NCBI RefSeq assembly: GCF_964030965.1 | Contig: NZ_OZ034999.1 | Location: 1,364,001-1,428,000 of the forward strand | Direction: 5' to 3' | From: Spiroplasma endosymbiont of Amphimallon solstitiale | GTDB taxonomy: Bacteria > Bacillota_I > Bacilli_A > Mycoplasmatales > VBWQ01 | DNA length: 64,000 bases | In this document: in pieces, positions 1-9,688 of the stretch | How positions within the stretch are numbered: position 1 is the first letter of the stretch | Layout of the letters: each line of letters opens with the position of its first letter | Position numbers and translations under genes: made by a program | Notes under the pieces: generated by a model | Database searches by the model: none | Seen by the model: the letters and a program-made list of their open reading frames with translations, nothing else | What the model was told of the DNA's origin: nothing

Positions 1-194
1 TGTAATCAAATTATATAGTAACATTTTATAAAGTGAACCATAAAATGTATTTTTTTCTAAAAAAATGATAGAATTACTTTAATTAAGTAACGTTTTTCTT
101 TTATTATTTGTTTTTATAATTTTTTATGTTAAGATTTGTTGGTTATTAAAATATATAAAATTGGTTTTTAAAACCTAGAATTGCGAAATTTTAT

Positions 195-1144
195 ATGGAT
201 ATTCAACAAGATTTTTATATTAAAAAGGTTTTTTATGCTTGTTATGTGAAAAATATAGTATTACCTATTTCATTTTTAACTAATATAGGAAATAAAAAAG
301 GTAAATGTTATGTTGGTAATAAGCAAAAATTGAGAAATAGTACTGTTCGTACTAAAATTAATTTAATTCAAAAAGCATTACATAATTTTTATAATAGTAA
401 AATGTTAAGTTTTGTTACTTTAACTTATAAAGATAATATGCAAGATATTAAAAAAGCAAAAAAAGATATTGGTTTATTTTTTATTAAATTACAAAAATTA
501 TGAAATGACCCTAAACGTTTTTCGCATTTAGGAGAATTAAAATATTTTTATGTTTATGAGTATCAGTCTCGTGGTGCTATACATTTTCATATAATTTTCA
601 ATAGAAAGATACATAAAAGTATGTTAGCAGAATGATGAACTCATGGTTTTAATGATTTAATGGTAGTTAAAAAAGGTACTAATGAATTTGTTATTAAATA
701 TTTAGGAAAGTATGTTACAAAAGCAATAGATGATATTAAGTCTTTAAATCAAACAGATGTAGGTGTAAAGGCTTATGCTTTTAGTCGTAATTGTAAAAAT
801 CCTATCGTGGTTCGTGGTATTAAGAAATTAACAATTGGAGATATAATTAAAGCAAGTTTTAATTCTACAAATGTATTTTATTTTAAAACTCAAAGAGAGA
901 TAGTAATGGTAATACTGTTATGATTGGTGGTATTATTGAAAGTACTGTTGTAAATGATTATTTTAAAGAGTATGAAGATTACGAAAGATATGTATATTTA
1001 AGTGCTTTATCGCATAAGCATTATTTACGGACTAGTGAAATAGGTTATTTAATTCAAAGAGATAAAGATGTTTTGACTTGGGTTGATAAAGTTTTTGGTA
1101 ATAAAGTTGAGAAAATAGATTTTAAGAAAAAAGTCTTACATTAG
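195..1144 (+). pseudogene. Plectrovirus-type HUH replication initiator (Rep), frameshifted
   Basis: Read with UGA as Trp, the first frame runs from 195 to a stop at 951-953. It carries the HUH nickase signature GAIHFHIIF and, downstream, a lysine/tyrosine segment YLGKYVTKA that fits the catalytic Tyr region of rolling-circle Rep proteins. Near 893-902 the tract reads caaagagagatagt; removing one GA restores QRDSNGNTV and joins the second frame (920-1144), which continues as MIGGIIESTVVND to a normal C-terminus. This suggests a 2-bp GA slippage that inactivated the gene. The arrangement, with small genes following, resembles Spiroplasma filamentous phages (SpV1/SVTS2 type). The family call rests on the motif and neighbours. 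Confidence 0.75.
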
Positions 1145-1177
1145 AAAAAAACTTAATTTTTTCTATAATTTTACTTG

Positions 1178-1201
1178 TATATATATATATATATATATAT
1201 A
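1178..1201. repeat. (TA)n microsatellite
   Basis: About twelve TA units directly after the Rep gene. A similar TA tract lies inside the propeller gene near 31098-31121. Confidence 0.9.
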
Positions 1202-1207
1202 ATGGTT

Positions 1208-1254
1208 AATGAACATTAGTAATTATCGCAATTCTTATTAATGTTCATTTTTAT
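1208..1254 (+). terminator. Hairpin terminator after Rep
   Basis: Arms AATGAACATTA and TAATGTTCATT (11 bp, perfect) are followed by a T-rich run. The loop contains the reverse of the gaattgcga word seen upstream of two plectroviral genes. Confidence 0.5.
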
Positions 1255-1264
1255 TATAGTTTTT

Positions 1265-1302
1265 AACCCATGACTTTATTTTTTAAAGTAAATGGGTTTT
1301 TA
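1265..1302 (+). terminator. Second hairpin terminator
   Basis: Arms AACCCAT and ATGGGTT with an inner ACTTTA/TAAAGT pairing, followed by a T run. It sits between Rep and the next small gene. Confidence 0.5.
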
Positions 1303-1321
1303 TTTTGAAAGGATAGTTTGT

Positions 1322-1642
1322 ATGAAAGATAAGAAGAAAAATATAATTTGAAAAAGAATTATTAATAAAAAGTTTAATAAATTAATTAATTTTATTGATA
1401 AAGAACAAGCAAAATTAAATTCTTTTGACAAGGTAAAAGAATGATTAAATAAACAAGAAAATTTAGAAAATTTAGAACTATTAGCAGATATTGCATGTCA
1501 ACAGAAAAAAATAAAAATTGAAAAATGAAAAGAAATTCATTGAAAAAAAGAAATTATTAATATAAATAAAAATTTACAAAGTAATGATATAGATTATATT
1601 GACTTGTTAAATCAACCATCAACAAATGGATATATTAATTAA
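1322..1642 (+). CDS. Small lysine-rich plectroviral protein, unknown function
   Basis: A 106-residue reading frame with in-frame TGA codons read as Trp. It starts at ATG with an aaagga ribosome-binding site about 8 nt upstream. The product is basic and probably helical, without a hydrophobic segment (motifs KEWLNKQENLENLELL, QKKIKIEKWKEIHW). Its place after Rep matches the small accessory genes of Spiroplasma filamentous phages. I do not recognise a function. Confidence 0.65.
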
Positions 1643-1749
1643 TTAAAATTACCAAAAATTTAGAAATTAATATTAAGATACTATTATCACTAAATAATAA
1701 TACAAAGTTTTTATTTTTGTTGAAATTTTATATTTTTATGATATATTAT

Positions 1750-1788
1750 TAATAAGTATAGGTTTACCCTACTATGCTTAACTTATTA
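1750..1788. repeat. Inverted repeat in plectroviral intergenic region
   Basis: Arms TAATAAGT and ACTTATTA enclose ataggtttaccctactatgctta, with a short inner pairing. It lies in the 184-nt gap before the next gene. It could be a terminator or part of a rolling-circle origin; the sequence does not decide between them. Confidence 0.4.
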
Positions 1789-1826
1789 AATTAAATTTTA
1801 ATGAATTGCGAAGGTTAAGTTTTTTT

Positions 1827-2102
1827 ATGTTTAAAGTACAGTTAGTTAATATTGAAAAAGGGCGTGTTATTCCCGATAAAAATAATAAAGGTCAAACATT
1901 GAAGTTTGATTTTTTGAAGTTTGTAGAAATAAATAAACAAACAAGCGTGCCAACTGGTCAAACACGTGATAAATGATATAATCCAGAATTTGCTAGTGAT
2001 TTTAATAATTGTTTATCTGTTGTTGATTTAAAAGTTGGTAATTTTTATTCACTTGAACTTGATTTAAGCGGTAATATTAAAAAACTTTCTAATTGAAAAT
2101 AG
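1827..2102 (+). CDS. Plectroviral small protein, unknown function
   Basis: A 91-residue protein starting MFKVQLVNIEKGRVIPDK, with two TGA-encoded Trp. The word gaattgcgaa, also found just before Rep, precedes it. The compact, mixed beta-like sequence recalls single-strand DNA-binding proteins of filamentous phages (size and position only). Function is inferred weakly. Confidence 0.65.
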
Positions 2103-2160
2103 TTATTTATTAAAAGGGTAATTTTAAATAATTATTAATATGTTAGGAGTTAATTAAATT

Positions 2161-2355
2161 ATGGCTAAAAATGATAATTGTTCATGTGAACAAGCATTTC
2201 ATTTAGCAATTTATATGTGTAAACTTTGTGACCAAGTTATTTGTCCTAAAAGAGTTTTACAAAACTTATATACTAGAAAATATTATTGTCCAAATTGTAT
2301 ATTAGATATTGCTTTAAATAAATCAATGAGACAACAAGAAAGTAAGTTAAATTAG
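2161..2355 (+). CDS. Small cysteine-rich, zinc-ribbon-like plectroviral protein
   Basis: 64 residues with four paired cysteine motifs (CSC, CKLC, CPKR, CPNC) that could bind one or two zinc ions. It begins at ATG after an aggag site (2144-2148, spacing about 12). It follows the preceding phage gene by 58 nt and ends just before IS30 copy 1, so any further phage genes have been separated or lost. Confidence 0.65.
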   Translation: MAKNDNCSCEQAFHLAIYMCKLCDQVICPKRVLQNLYTRKYYCPNCILDIALNKSMRQQESKLN

Positions 2356-2376
2356 GGTGAATAAAGTTAATAGTTA

Positions 2377-3428
2377 CCTGAATTGTAAATATAAATGGGA
2401 CAGTTTTTTAAAATAATTGTATTAAATCTATTGGTCTTTTATAAGATAGTGATTTTCTGGGTGTAGAATTAATTTGAAATGCTATAGTATTTAAATCTTT
2501 TTGTTTATATGAAGATAGATCTGTAGATTTTGGTAAATATCTTCTTAAAATACCATTATTATTTTCATTTAAACCTCTTTGACAAGGTTTACCAGGATCT
2601 GCAAAATAAATCTTAACATTACAATTTTTTTCGATTAATTTTCATTTACTAAATTCTTTACCACGATCAAAAGTAATAGTTTTAACTGTTCCTTTTTGTA
2701 ACTTTGAAATAAATTTTATTATACTTTTTGTAATATTTTCTGATTTATTATTTTTAGTTGCTAAAGGAATTGTGGTTTTTGATCATATATCAGCTAAAGT
2801 AATAATAGAACTTTTATGATCTTTACCAATGATAGTATCACCCTCTAAATGACCAAATTCTTCTATATTTTTAATATTAGGAATGATTAAATTTCTTTCA
2901 TGAATAGACTTACAATTATTAATTCTGCCCCTAGTTTCTTTTTGTTTGTGAGGTTTATTTTTTCCTTTTCTCAATAAGTTATTTTCATCAAAACCCATTC
3001 GATTTGTTTTAAACATGTTATATAAAGTTTTTGTTGAAATACTTTTTATTTTATTTTCCTTTAAAAAATTAGCAATTATATCAAGAGCATAATTTTTAGT
3101 AATTAACAAATGATTAATAGTATTAATTTCTATTAAAGTTAAAATTATTAATTTTCTACCTGCATTTTGTTTATTTTTTTGAATTTTATTCAATATTTCT
3201 AATGGTAATAAGTTTTGATTTAATAATCTACAAACTCTATGTACAGTTGATTTACTATAATCAATGGCTTTTGCTATTTTACGAATCGAAAATCCATAAC
3301 TTTTATATTCTTTTATTGATTCAATAGTCAGATACTTATACATTGTGCTAATTCCTTTCTTTTCTTAATTATAGAATTAACACAATTTAATTTTTATATA
3401 AGTGTCCTTTTTAATTTTACAATTCAGG
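2377..3428 (-). mobile_element. IS30-family insertion sequence, copy 1
   Basis: Ends are inverted: cctgaattgtaaa at the left and tttacaattcagg at the right. The bases next to both ends are tta, a likely 3-bp target duplication. One transposase gene fills the element on the minus strand. Three more copies lie at 36537, 48415 and 56276. Confidence 0.9.
2408..3343 (-). CDS. IS30 transposase, copy 1 (3-residue deletion)
   Basis: A 311-residue DDE transposase, identical in plan to the copy at 36622 (314 residues) but lacking three residues (IAI) after TIES through an in-frame 9-bp loss. It keeps the N-terminal helix-turn-helix (GFSIRKIAKAIDYSKST), the first Asp in EGDTIIG, the second Asp in TFDRGKEF and the Glu in GLNENNNG. 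The missing residues lie just before the helix-turn-helix, so activity is uncertain. Confidence 0.9.
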
Positions 3429-3485
3429 TTATAATTTAATTTTCTTTAAATAAAAGACAACTTTAAATTATTAATTGTTATAAAT

Positions 3486-3514
3486 ATTATAACCCTAAAT
3501 AGGGTTAATGTCAA
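3486..3514 (-). promoter_or_regulatory. Strong sigma-70-type promoter with palindromic operator
   Basis: Read on the minus strand: TTGACA, 17 bp, TATAAT, both boxes perfect. The spacer carries the perfect palindrome AACCCTAAATAGGGTT (8 bp per arm, AT-centred), which looks like a repressor-binding site. It now points into IS30 copy 1 some 55 bp away, so its natural target has been displaced. Confidence 0.6.
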
Positions 3515-3594
3515 GTCTTAATATAGATTTTATTAACTTTTATAAATTGAAAATTCCTAACTATTTAGGTTTAGATTTATTAAGTTTTAAAATA

Positions 3595-4459
3595 TTAAAG
3601 TAAAAGTTTTAACTTATTAATTCTTGCTGAATTAATTATAAGCATATTATCAAGTACTTTATCATTATAAATTTTAGCACCATATCCTTTTAAAGATTTA
3701 ACAAGATGTGATACATCACTTTCAGCACAAACTCCTTGATTTCAATTTTCTTTTTGATTTATAACACCATCTTTATTATTTTTAAAATATTTATATATTT
3801 CTTCATTTACATTATTTTCTTTTAAATAATCTAATAATTGATAATATTCACCATTAACAAATAAATTATATGCATTTGTTAATTTTTTATTATCTACTTT
3901 TCTATTAATAATAAATCCTTTTTTAAGTGCTTTAAATGCATGATGTCTATCAATTACATAAGGAATATTTTCTTTTTTAGCAGTAGTTTTAATTCAAGGT
4001 GCACCATCACCAATAAATACTAAACTACTTTTATTATAAAAAAATTGTAAATCAAGAAATTCATAAATTTTATCAATTAATTCTTGTCTTTTAATTCTTT
4101 GACCATTTCTAGTTTTCATATAAGTAATTTTTTTATCTTTTAAAACGTTTCTACTTTTAGTAGATTTTTCTTTTAATTTTGTAGAAAAGTAATGATACAT
4201 GATAAAGTGTTATTTTTAGAGAATTTTTACACTAAATAATGTTACTTTTAACAAATTTTTAATTAAAAATAATATTTTAAGTGTAAATTGATGAATAATT
4301 TTTGGTCATCCATACTTTTCTACATAATTAAAAGATTTTTCTAAATCTTTACCTTTATTTGCACTAATTGTACGAATACGATTTTTTTGTTTTTTATTAT
4401 TAAATAATGAAGATATAAAACAATCATCCATATTTATAAATAATTTTTCATTTGGTAAT
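3595..4459 (-). pseudogene. UPF0236/ISLre2-type transposase, C-terminal part, split by MITE
   Basis: The decoded minus strand matches the catalytic half of the intact transposase at 29003-30178, motif for motif: FINMDDCFIS (compare ICADDAFVT), GDGAPWIK (GDGALWIK), DRHHAFKALK (DKYHAYSYL) and ESDVSHLVKSL (ESDVYHFLKSL). The N-terminal half is missing; at about 4459 the frame runs into a different phage gene. A 163-bp MITE with 8-bp duplication GATTTTTC interrupts it after EKS. The downstream part reopens at an ATG inside the MITE. Probably a dead remnant of a second phage of the same type. Confidence 0.7.
4171..4333 (-). repeat. 163-bp MITE, copy in transposase remnant
   Basis: Target duplication gatttttc at 4163-4170 and 4334-4341. 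Forward orientation relative to the interrupted gene. Confidence 0.9.
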
Positions 4460-4576
4460 AACTTGACCATAATAAGCACTTGTACCTATCATTGCACAAA
4501 TTGGGCTTATACCAGTTCTTATTAATTTAGTTAAAGTATAATTACTCAATGGTGTAGTCTCAGTATATTGTGGCAT
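4400..4576 (-). pseudogene. Truncated phage membrane-protein gene fused to transposase DNA
   Basis: The first 40 residues (MPQYTETTPLSNYTLTKLIR, then TGISPICAMIGTSAYYG) match the start of the prophage gene at 15341 (MPNTETTNSNYTLLKLIR, TGISPLSAMIGISSYYG). Near 4459 the frame enters transposase sequence out of phase and stops at 4400. A recombination joint. Confidence 0.65.
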
Positions 4577-4832
4577 TTTTATTTTCTCCTTTTAATAATT
4601 GATTAGTTTTTTTAATTTGAATTCTAACTGTTCCTTGACAATTTATATTATTACCAACACATATAGCAAAATTATCATGTACATCACTTACTATAAAATA
4701 ATCATTTCTTAATTTAGGAAATTCATCTAATAAAATTGCTCTAATATCATTACTTGTAGTTAAATCTTCTGGTTTTGGTGAATAAATAGTAATATGTGCT
4801 TTTTCATCAAAATATTTATAAATATATTCCAT
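4542..4832 (-). CDS. Phage protein of unknown function
   Basis: 96 residues when a TGA near the end is read as Trp (final residues ATIYWDYTIE). Soluble, mixed charge, no recognisable motif. It starts 2 nt after the capsid gene stop and overlaps the next truncated gene by 35 nt, so it was probably translated from the capsid operon. It could be a head-completion or connector protein by position, but nothing in the sequence proves this. Confidence 0.6.
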
Positions 4833-4834
4833 AA

Positions 4835-6166
4835 TTATTTTTTAGAAAATTTTAATTCTATTTCTTCAATATAATCTTTATCATTACCAGTCATAGTAGC
4901 ACTTGTTTTTGTAATATTACTAAATGTTGCTTTACCTTTTTCATAACCATTATTACCAGCATTTATTATTGCAGTTTCTAATTCATCATTAGTAGGAGTT
5001 GCTCCAGCCATGGTAATTTTTCCTAAATTTTTAAAATAAATTAAATCATTTAAACTAATTCTAAAATCATCAAAATCAGCAATTTTAAATGTTACTGGTG
5101 ATTTTTCTCTTTCTGCTGGAGTTAATTTAATTCAATTAGTTCAACAACGTTTTTGTGCTTCTTTAATTTCATCAGCAGTTGGCATTTTTTCCATAATAAA
5201 TGATAATCAACCACGAATTGCTGTTGTTATACCATAAAGTGCTTTACCTAATGTTTTTTGATTTAATGTATTATTATCAATTAAATTTACTATTTTTTGA
5301 AAACTATTAGGTTGTGCAAATGCATTTCTATGTACAAAAACTCCTAATACTTTTTTTAAATCAAATGTTTTTTCTAAATGTAAACCAGTTTTAGTATCTT
5401 TAACCATATCTTTATTTAAAAACATATGTTTATATAAAAACATACCAAATACTGATTGTTTATATAATTGACCACTTGCTACAGTATCAGCAGCAATTTG
5501 ACCATAATTTAATCTTAAATATGCTTTTGTTAATTGTAACATTGGAGTAAATCCTAATGCACCAATAAAATCACTTACATTTGTACCAATTTCAGTTTCA
5601 GTTATATTTCCTAATAATTCATTCATTTTATCTCCAATTTGATAAAATGCTGCTTTTGCTGTATCTTCTGTCATTTCTAACATATTAATAGGAATTACTT
5701 GTGATTTAGCAATACAATAATCTTTAATACCTTGTAAAAAAATACATTCTTGTATAAATAAATAATTTCTTAATGCACTTTCTGCTCATATTGATAACAT
5801 ATTTGCTTTTAAAGGAATTGGACTTGACATAAATCTATTCATATCAAAATCTTCAGTTCTTCAATCAATAACTAATATTTTGTCTAAAATAACACTAGTT
5901 GTTCTTAATGTTGTTCATTGTTTAATTGTTCCATTCATAACATCATATTTTGAACCCCAACGTAAACGTTCACCAATACGATAATATGCTTCTACTGCTC
6001 CTGGTATTTCACTTATTTGTTCTGCAACTGCACTTGCTTTTAAAAACATCATACTTTCATCATTATAAAGTATACCTTTTACTTGTGCTTCCATAGCAGT
6101 TAACATTGCTTTATTTCCATTATTACCACCAGTAATTAAACCAGTTGGAACTTGTGGAATAGCCAT
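4835..6166 (-). CDS. Phage major capsid-like protein (element A)
   Basis: 443 residues, starting MAIPQVPTGLITGGNNGNKA after a GGAGAGATATT site. It follows a scaffold-like gene, the usual order for capsid proteins. Most of the chain is unlike the capsid of the prophage at 20637, but the last 65 residues or so share a pattern with it: NLGKITMAG, PTNDELE, YEKGKATFSN and TKTSATMTG here, against NLGKITMAG, PTADEVE, YRKGNANFSD and TATSANVEG there. This suggests a shared C-terminal domain. The capsid call rests on gene order and this domain. Confidence 0.6.
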
Positions 6167-6194
6167 AATATCTCTCCTTTTGAGAAATATTTAA

Positions 6195-6710
6195 TTATTT
6201 ACTAAATAAAAATTCTAAAAATTTAATCATTTCTTGTTTAGTTTTTGCTCCTACAACTTCTGTATTTTTTAATAATTCTTCATTTTTAGATGTAATATTA
6301 TTATCTAATTCAAAAAGTGTTTTTGGATTAAAAAACTCTTGTTTAGGTTCTTCATTTTTAATAATTTCTTGTTTTTTAATTTCTTTATTATGTAAATTAT
6401 TATTAAATATTTCTGCATAATCTTCTTTTATTTTATTTAAAGCTTCTGCTTTTGATAAATTATTATATTTAGAAGTCATTAATAATTTTGACATTTCTTT
6501 TTGTTTATCTGTAAAACCATTAAATAATTTTTCTTCTTCATATATATTTACTTTATTTTCATATTCTTTTATTTTTGTTTCATATTCACTTAATTTAGGT
6601 TCTAATTCAGTCTTAGTATTTTTATAAACAAAATTTCGGTGTTGTTCTAATAAATTTTCTAATTCTTCATTAGTATAATTTTTATTTTTATCTCAGTTAA
6701 AGTTTTCCAT
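6195..6710 (-). CDS. Phage scaffold-like protein (element A)
   Basis: 171 residues (MENFNWDKNKNYTNEELENL at the start), highly charged and rich in Glu, Lys and Asn, with predicted long helices and no membrane segment. This composition and the position directly upstream of the capsid gene (28 nt gap) fit an internal scaffolding protein. It starts at ATG after TTAGGAG. It appears to have its own promoter (see 6757-6765). Confidence 0.55.
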
Positions 6711-6756
6711 ATTTAACTCCTAAACTCACAGAATGGCTACTGTTTCCTTAATATTA

Positions 6757-6765
6757 ATTATATCA
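6757..6765 (-). promoter_or_regulatory. Extended -10 promoter for scaffold-capsid operon
   Basis: The minus strand reads TGATATAAT (TGn extended -10) about 45 nt upstream of the scaffold start, just after the terS terminator. No good -35 box is seen. Confidence 0.4.
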
Positions 6766-6784
6766 TTTTTATCCTTTAAAATAA

Positions 6785-6812
6785 AGAAAAAAACCTATAT
6801 TTATTATAGGTT
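6785..6812 (-). terminator. Intrinsic terminator after terS-like gene
   Basis: On the minus strand AACCTATA, a short loop, then TATAGGTT and seven T. It directly follows the stop codon at 6814. Confidence 0.7.
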
Positions 6813-6813
6813 T

Positions 6814-7509
6814 CTAATCATCATTTTCTATTTTTCTAGGTTCACTAATATTAATAATTATATTACTTTTTTCGTTATTTTCTTCTACTTCTTGTGGAAA
6901 TGCTAATCTTCAATAATCAAATTTTAATTGTGGAGTTGCTAATGCTCCTTTTAATAGTTCAACTTCTATTTTTTGACATGCTTTATCGTATTCAATGATA
7001 AATTTTTTTGCTCATTTTGGGCTTCTGTGTCGCCAATGAAATATGTTTTTTCTATCAATTCCTAATGCTAAGTTTAATCCTTGCTTAGTATATGGCTGAT
7101 TTTCTTTAGAAAAATACTTTAATTTTGTAGAAAAGTAATGATACATGATAAAGTGTTATTTTTAGAGAATTTTTACACTAAATAATGTTACTTTTAACAA
7201 ATTTTTAATTAAAAATAATATTTTAAGTGTAAATTGATGAATAATTTTTGGTCATCCATACTTTTCCTTTAATTTTGTAGAAAAGTAATGATACATGATA
7301 AAGTGTTATTTTTAGAGAATTTTTACACTAAATAATGTTACTTTTAACAAATTTTTAATTAAAAATAATATTTTAAGTGTAAATTGATGAATAATTTTTG
7401 GTCATCCATACTTTTCTACATAATTAAAATACTTTTCTACATAATTAAAAGAAAAATATTTTCTTATTTTTAATTTATAATTTCCTAATTCTTTTCTTTT
7501 TGTTGGCAT
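6814..7509 (-). pseudogene. Terminase small subunit-like gene (element A), split by nested MITEs
   Basis: After removing 342 bp (two nested MITEs and duplications), the product is about 117 residues: MPTKRKELGNYKLKIRKYFS joined to KENQPYTKQGLNLALGIDRK. The pattern (short helix, then TKQGLNLALGIDRKNIFHWRH as a helix-turn-helix, then helices ending LKFDYWRLAFPQE) resembles DNA-packaging small subunits, which recognise phage DNA. Unlike the prophage terS, no large terminase or portal gene follows; scaffold and capsid come next after a terminator and a new promoter. The split is after residues KYFS with duplication GAAAAATA. Confidence 0.55.
7117..7450 (-). repeat. MITE with a second MITE nested in its end
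   Basis: The outer copy has duplication gaaaaata (7109-7116, 7451-7458). The inner copy is 7267-7429, inserted in the outer copy's terminal repeat with duplication tacttttc (7259-7266, 7430-7437). Both are in the same orientation. Confidence 0.9.
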
Positions 7510-7635
7510 ATTATATCACCTATATTCAATATTTATATATTAATTATATCATTTTAACTAAATCATTTTCCAACACTCACCAGTTAATTATTGTTATACT
7601 CAAAGTCATGTATTTAGAAAGGTAATATTATTATT

Positions 7636-8115
7636 ATGAATTTTCTAGAAAATGAACTTAATTATGATGAACTTGATATTACAATTAAAGATAATGGTAT
7701 TAATTATGTAACAAATCTATTAAAAACATATGATGATTTTTGATATCAAAATATATATGATAAAACTAAACATAAATATGTTAAAACTGCTCCAAGAAGT
7801 CCAAATAATCAATATGGTAAAATAAATAATTTTTATCGTAGAGGTTATTTAATATTAGAAACTAATAAATATTATTATCCTTTAGATGATTATATAAAAC
7901 TTAAAAAAAGAAAAAGAACACTTACTAGTTTAGAACATACAATAATAAAAAATTCAGGTAATGGTAAAAGACAATCTGATGTTCAAGATATATTAAAAAA
8001 TAGTAATTTTTCTAAAACATATATGACTAATGTAATGAAAAATGCAGTAATAAATGTTGAAAAAGTAAAAGAAAAGAAAGTAGAGAAAGATGAGACAAAT
8101 GTCTTTATAATCTAA
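7636..8115 (+). CDS. N-terminal half of UPF0236/ISLre2-type transposase
   Basis: 159 residues, divergent from the terS-like gene. It aligns in layout with the first 40 percent of the transposase at 29003: a line of small aromatic motifs (YGKINNFYRRGYLILETNKY, then YYPLDDYIKLKKRKR) matching GIGTFRQRVYWDKINKKHYY, then PIYEEFGIKKRAR, and a helical stretch (LKNSNFSKTYMTNVMKNAVI) matching SFSKNLISRIFKNAKI. It stops exactly where the catalytic DDE region would start (ends NVFII). It may be a truncated remnant or an independent DNA-binding protein. It begins at ATG after gaaaggtaatatt. Confidence 0.55.
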
Positions 8116-8130
8116 AAAGGAGATAAAGTT

Positions 8131-8316
8131 ATGAATAAAGTAGAAAAAGAAAAAGTAGAAAAAGAACTTAATAAATCAGCAAAACGAAGAGTTGCAAATA
8201 TGGAAAAAAGATTAACACGTGAAGATATAGAAAAAGCTAATAAAGAAAAAGTAGAAAATGAAAATTCTGAAAAACAAAATAAGACTTCAAAAAGTCGTAG
8301 TTGATTTTCAAAATAA
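8131..8316 (+). CDS. Small charged coiled-coil-like protein
   Basis: 61 residues, very rich in Lys and Glu (MNKVEKEKVEKELNKSAKRR), likely one long helix. An aaaaaggagataaagtt site gives the start. It lies 15 nt after the transposase-half gene, probably in one transcript, and is followed by a terminator. Function unknown. Confidence 0.55.
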
Positions 8317-8344
8317 ATAGTTTTTTAAAAGTCTACTGATAAAT

Positions 8345-8394
8345 AAAAAAAGTTAGGTAATACTTATTTTAAAAATATTACCTAACTTTTTTTA
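8345..8394. terminator. Bidirectional terminator
   Basis: Arms AAAAAAGTTAGGTAATA and TATTACCTAACTTTTTTT form a near-perfect stem with A and T runs on both sides. It serves the plus-strand small gene and the minus-strand peroxidase gene that meet here. Confidence 0.8.
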
Positions 8395-8898
8395 TGTTAA
8401 AGTTTTAATAAATTTTAGAACTTCATCATAGTTTGGTTCTAATGTTACTTCTTTAACAATTTGTAAATATATAACTTTATTATTTTTATCAACAATGATA
8501 ATAGTACGCGCTAATAATTGGATTTCATCAATTAATAAATTAGTAGTATTACTAAAATTATTTTCATTATTTCGATAATCACTTCAAATATGAAAATTAT
8601 TATTCATTTTTAGTTTTTCACAAAAGCGACTTTGAGCAAATGGTAAATCTTTGGAAATAGTAATGATAACTAAATCTTTTAATTTAGTAGCCTCTTTATT
8701 AAAGTGTATAGTTTGTAAAGCACAAGTTTTAGTATCAATGCTTGGTACACTAGAAATAATTTTAAATTTATTAGTGAATTGTTCTAAATTCATATTATCC
8801 ATTTTTTTATTAACTGCAGAAAATGATAAAGTATCTCCAACTTTGATTATTTCATTTTTAATATGAACGGGTTTACCTTTAATTGTTAATTGCAACAT
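8392..8898 (-). CDS. tpx: Thiol peroxidase (Tpx, atypical 2-Cys peroxiredoxin)
   Basis: 168 residues, the usual Tpx length. The peroxidatic cysteine lies in SVPSIDTKTC (Cys59) and the resolving cysteine in SKDLPFAQSRFCE (Cys93), the two signatures of this family. It reduces hydrogen peroxide and organic peroxides in the cytoplasm using thioredoxin. ATG follows an AAAAAGGGAGAAAAAATATT site. It is divergent from the broken membrane-protein gene at 8988. It looks intact, in contrast with many neighbours. Confidence 0.9.
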
Positions 8899-9688
8899 AA
8901 TATTTTTTCTCCCTTTTTATCAAATGTATTTATATTATTATTATTATAACTAAATTTATTAAAGATAATCTATTAAGGAGTAACAAAGTGTTGAAAATTT
9001 TAAATAAATTTAAAATTGCTATTCAAGAATTTAAAATGGTTTTTAAAGCAGTGGGGACTAAACACATTTATAAAAATAAAAGAACAATTATTAAAAGTAT
9101 TGCACTATGTTTTATTCCATTTTTATATGCTTTTATTGCTTTATGAGCTTTTTTTAATCCATTGGGAAATATTAATCGTTTACCAATTGCTTTAGTTAAT
9201 AACGATAGTTCTGCAGTAGGAATTAATCGTGTTATTAATCGACATAATTTAAATTTGGATAATGAAAATCCTAATAGTAGTGGTGCTTATGAATTTAAAA
9301 TTAATGATTTACAAATTAACAATGAGAAAAAAACATTTACTGTTTATTATTATGATGATTGAAAAAGTTATTATCAACATCAAAATGACAAAACTTTTTT
9401 AACTGAAATTATTATTGATACTTGTTTTACTAAGGATTTTAATGATTTTTTTAAAAAAGCTTTTAAAGTAGTTATTGAAAATATTAAAACTCCAGAAAGA
9501 ATTTGGAATCTTATTAATCAAATTACTATTAGACCAAAAATTAGTTTACAAGCTTCATATAAAGTTAGTCCGATTTTAGGTGAAATTAATGATTTTGCTT
9601 TAAATGCATTAAAAGATAATATTTTTAGTAAGTTTTTACCTGTTGTTATTAGTGATCAAGTATTTGATTATTGAGATAAAGATGCTTC

